Part shown: one piece after another, positions 62,485 through 64,000 of the stretch | How the letters are laid out: the number at the start of each line of letters is the position of its first letter | Position numbering within the stretch: position 1 is the first letter of the stretch | Source of the DNA: Paraburkholderia podalyriae | GTDB lineage: Bacteria > Pseudomonadota > Gammaproteobacteria > Burkholderiales > Burkholderiaceae | Direction of reading: 5' to 3' | Assembly (NCBI RefSeq): GCF_014397785.1 | Contig: NZ_VZQQ01000004.1 | Span: forward strand, 124,001 to 188,000 | DNA: 64,000 bases | The notes under the pieces: generated by a model | Seen by the model: the letters and a program-made list of their open reading frames with translations, nothing else | What the model was told of the DNA's origin: nothing | Database searches by the model: none | Translations under genes and position numbers: made by a program

Positions 62485-63945
62485 TTATCGCCGTCCGCCG
62501 CCGCCGCGGCCGCCACCGCCACCGCCGGCCCGCGGCGAGAAACCACCACCGCCGCCGCGTCCGCCGCCACCGCCGGAAAATCCGCCGCCGCCTTGCGCCG
62601 ATTGACGGCTCGCCGCGCCGCGCGCGCTGTTGGCCTGCGCGTCGCGCGCCGAGCCGTAGCCGCTGAACGCGTCGCCGCCGCGCGACTGCGCCGCGCGCGG
62701 ATTCGCTTCCCGTGTGCCCGCCGACGTCGCCGGACGCTGGCTCGGCTGCGGCCGCCCTTGCGCGCCCGCGCCACCGCCAGCGCCCGCGAAGTTCGCGCCC
62801 CCACCACCGCCCGCGCCACCGCCACCGCCCGCGAAGTTTGCGCCCGCGCCGCCGCCCGCACCGCCACGATTTCCGCCTGCGAGACCGCCGCCTGCACCTG
62901 CACCTGCACCGCCGCCGCGAGAGGGCGGATCGCCGACCCGTTGCGTGCGCGCCGAGCGGTCCGCGACGCCGCTGACCTGCCCCGGCTTCTTGTCCGGGGT
63001 CCACGCTGACGAGCCCCCTCCCTGCGCGCGACCACCGCCGCGGTTGATGTCGCCCGTGTTGATATTGCCGCGCTCGACGTTTCTATCACCACGCTCGACA
63101 TTTCTATCACCACGTTCGACGTTTCTTTCGCGGTTGATATTGATGTTGTTGTTGCCGCCGCCTCCGTAATTCGTTTCATAGTGTCCGCCGTTCCACGCAG
63201 CGGTAATCGCCGCGCCCCAGATCAGCCCCGTCGCGAGTGCGGCGCCGGGCGCGTACGGATAGTAGTAGGCCGGATACGGCGTGGGCGCGTAGGCGTAGGT
63301 CACGGGCGCACTTGCCACGACGACGGTCTGCGGGTTGTACTGCGGGACGTAGATCACCTGCGGATCGGCCGGCTGGATCTTGATCACTTCTTTCTCGACG
63401 ACCACGACCTGTTTGTCGTCGGATTTCAGATGCCCCGCCGACTGCGTTTGCCGCCGGAAGCGCTGAATCGCCTGGAGCACCGAGCTCTGATCGGCAACGA
63501 CGGCTTCGCCTAGATTGATGGTCCAGTCGAGATCGTTGCTCATGTTCTTGACGATGTCGGGGTAATTCAGCAGCGCCTTCACCGGATCGTGCCACGCGTC
63601 GTTGAGCTTCAACGACTTGTTGGTCTTGTACTGATCGAGAAAGCGGTCGGCCTGGACGATTTCGACGGGATAAGTGGAGGCGGGAAGGATGATCGCGACC
63701 AGGTCGTCCGGATATAGCGCGATCGGTCCGACGAGTTTGTCGAGCGTCGCCGCGGGAATGGGGGCGTTCGGGGCGGCGTTCGCAGGGGCGTTCGCGGCCG
63801 GCGCCTGCGCCAGCGACAACACAGCGCAGAACGCGCCGCAGCACGCGAGAAGCGCCGCGCCCAGCACATGGCTGACACGTCGCGCGCGACTGTCGACCGT
63901 TGCAAACGGAATAATGCGTGCAAGAGCACGCGGATCGCGGTCCAT
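62485..63945 (-). CDS. DUF3300-family exported protein with glycine-rich tail
   Basis: A 486-residue protein. Signal peptide to about residue 50, then the DUF3300 domain (about 65-270): LVGPIALYPDDLVAIILPAS, DPVKALLNYPDIVKNMSNDL and VIYVPQYNPQTVVV. After a Tyr/Pro segment and a hydrophobic Gly/Ala stretch comes a three-fold repeat RNVERGD encoded by 21-base repeats, then about 180 residues made mainly of Gly, Arg, Ala and Gln (GGAGAGAGGGLAGGNRGGAG), ending in GRR. The low-complexity tail is unusually long and could be disordered or form a surface coat. Function is unknown; it is paired with DUF2950. Confidence 0.92.
   Translation of the reverse strand: MDRDPRALARIIPFATVDSRARRVSHVLGAALLACCGAFCAVLSLAQAPAANAPANAAPNAPIPAATLDKLVGPIALYPDDLVAIILPASTYPVEIVQADRFLDQYKTNKSLKLNDAWHDPVKALLNYPDIVKNMSNDLDWTINLGEAVVADQSSVLQAIQRFRRQTQSAGHLKSDDKQVVVVEKEVIKIQPADPQVIYVPQYNPQTVVVASAPVTYAYAPTPYPAYYYPYAPGAALATGLIWGAAITAAWNGGHYETNYGGGGNNNININRERNVERGDRNVERGDRNVERGNINTGDINRGGGRAQGGGSSAWTPDKKPGQVSGVADRSARTQRVGDPPSRGGGAGAGAGGGLAGGNRGGAGGGAGANFAGGGGGAGGGGGANFAGAGGGAGAQGRPQPSQRPATSAGTREANPRAAQSRGGDAFSGYGSARDAQANSARGAASRQSAQGGGGFSGGGGGRGGGGGFSPRAGGGGGGRGGGGRR
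63071..63133. repeat. Three tandem 21-base repeats inside the DUF3300 gene
   Basis: Three in-frame copies of a 21-base unit with few substitutions encode RNVERGD, RNVERGD and RNVERGN. They mark the start of the low-complexity tail and could change in number by slippage. Confidence 0.85.
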
Positions 63946-64000
63946 CGATGCTTCCCCTCGCGCTTCGTCAGCGCCCCCCGGCTTGCCATGCTGCCCGGCA

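Noticed and set aside
62500..62900. Short GC-rich tandem triplet patterns resembling a CRISPR or minisatellite array
   Set aside because: They are codon repeats (GGC, GGT, CGC) of the glycine-rich DUF3300 tail, without regular repeat-spacer spacing.
61496..63004. A 502-codon minus-strand frame rich in Arg and Gly
   Set aside because: It overlaps both the DUF2950 and DUF3300 genes in another frame and has an unrealistic Arg/Ala/Gly composition.

Overview
The window is GC-rich DNA typical of Burkholderia sensu lato (Paraburkholderia, Caballeronia or Burkholderia). Pointers to this are the long CdiA-type haemagglutinin with a Burkholderia-style NVD-FNRQLHP pretoxin motif, the DUF2950 and DUF3300 pair, and the mix of regulated catabolic islands. 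The density of accessory catabolism and broken genes suits a secondary chromosome or megaplasmid. That placement, and the genus, are inference; no rRNA, tRNA, replication gene or CRISPR array was seen.

Region 1 (1-19 kb): the 3' end of a TonB-dependent receptor, then a contact-dependent inhibition (CDI) locus. It runs as a 2,828-residue CdiA, a small two-helix membrane immunity protein, a second displaced toxin tip (a tandem copy of the pretoxin region, carrying a nonsense codon and a frameshift) with its own membrane immunity protein, and a broken 5' piece of cdiB. Next come three membrane genes that look like polyprenyl-phosphate pentose synthesis, flipping and transfer: a HAD-UbiA fusion, a GT-C-like protein and an SMR-like protein. 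The last of these is translationally coupled to the intact cdiB transporter gene. Three lipoproteins (CsgG-like, DUF4810, DUF799) follow. The tandem toxin cassettes and the lipid-sugar module built into the cdiB operon are the most unusual parts of the window.

Region 2 (19.6-34 kb): a small exported protein, then a minus-strand operon (ketopantoate-reductase-like, VOC, MaoC, CaiB/BaiF CoA-transferase, AroE paralogue, type II dehydroquinase) facing a divergent LysR gene. After it lie a lone molybdopterin oxidoreductase, an AraC regulator beside a ferritin-like diiron protein and an OsmC protein, and an ArgE-type M20 hydrolase.

Region 3 (34-43.5 kb): a GntR/FCD regulator divergent from a tightly packed plus-strand operon of two NMT1-like solute-binding proteins (one without a signal peptide), an ABC permease, an ATPase, a nitrilase-family amidase, an amidohydrolase and an M20 hydrolase. 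Together these look like uptake and stepwise hydrolysis of an unidentified nitrogen compound. A short-chain dehydrogenase follows.

Region 4 (43.5-56.7 kb): the C-terminal remnant of an AAA/TPR regulatory protein, an LpxL-like acyltransferase, a YVTN beta-propeller protein divergent from tonB-exbB-exbD, CbbY- and CbbZ-like phosphatases, a PQQ alcohol dehydrogenase with di-haem cytochrome c and an ankyrin protein, and a VOC protein.

Region 5 (56.7-64 kb): an AT-rich CdiI-like immunity gene next to what looks like an internally deleted RNase-A-like toxin, a glutamate decarboxylase pseudogene, a small surface antigen, a SulP transporter, and the DUF2950 and DUF3300 genes.

No searches could be run. 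Family names rest on recognised motifs and protein organisation, and start codons were chosen by ribosome-binding sites and overlaps.
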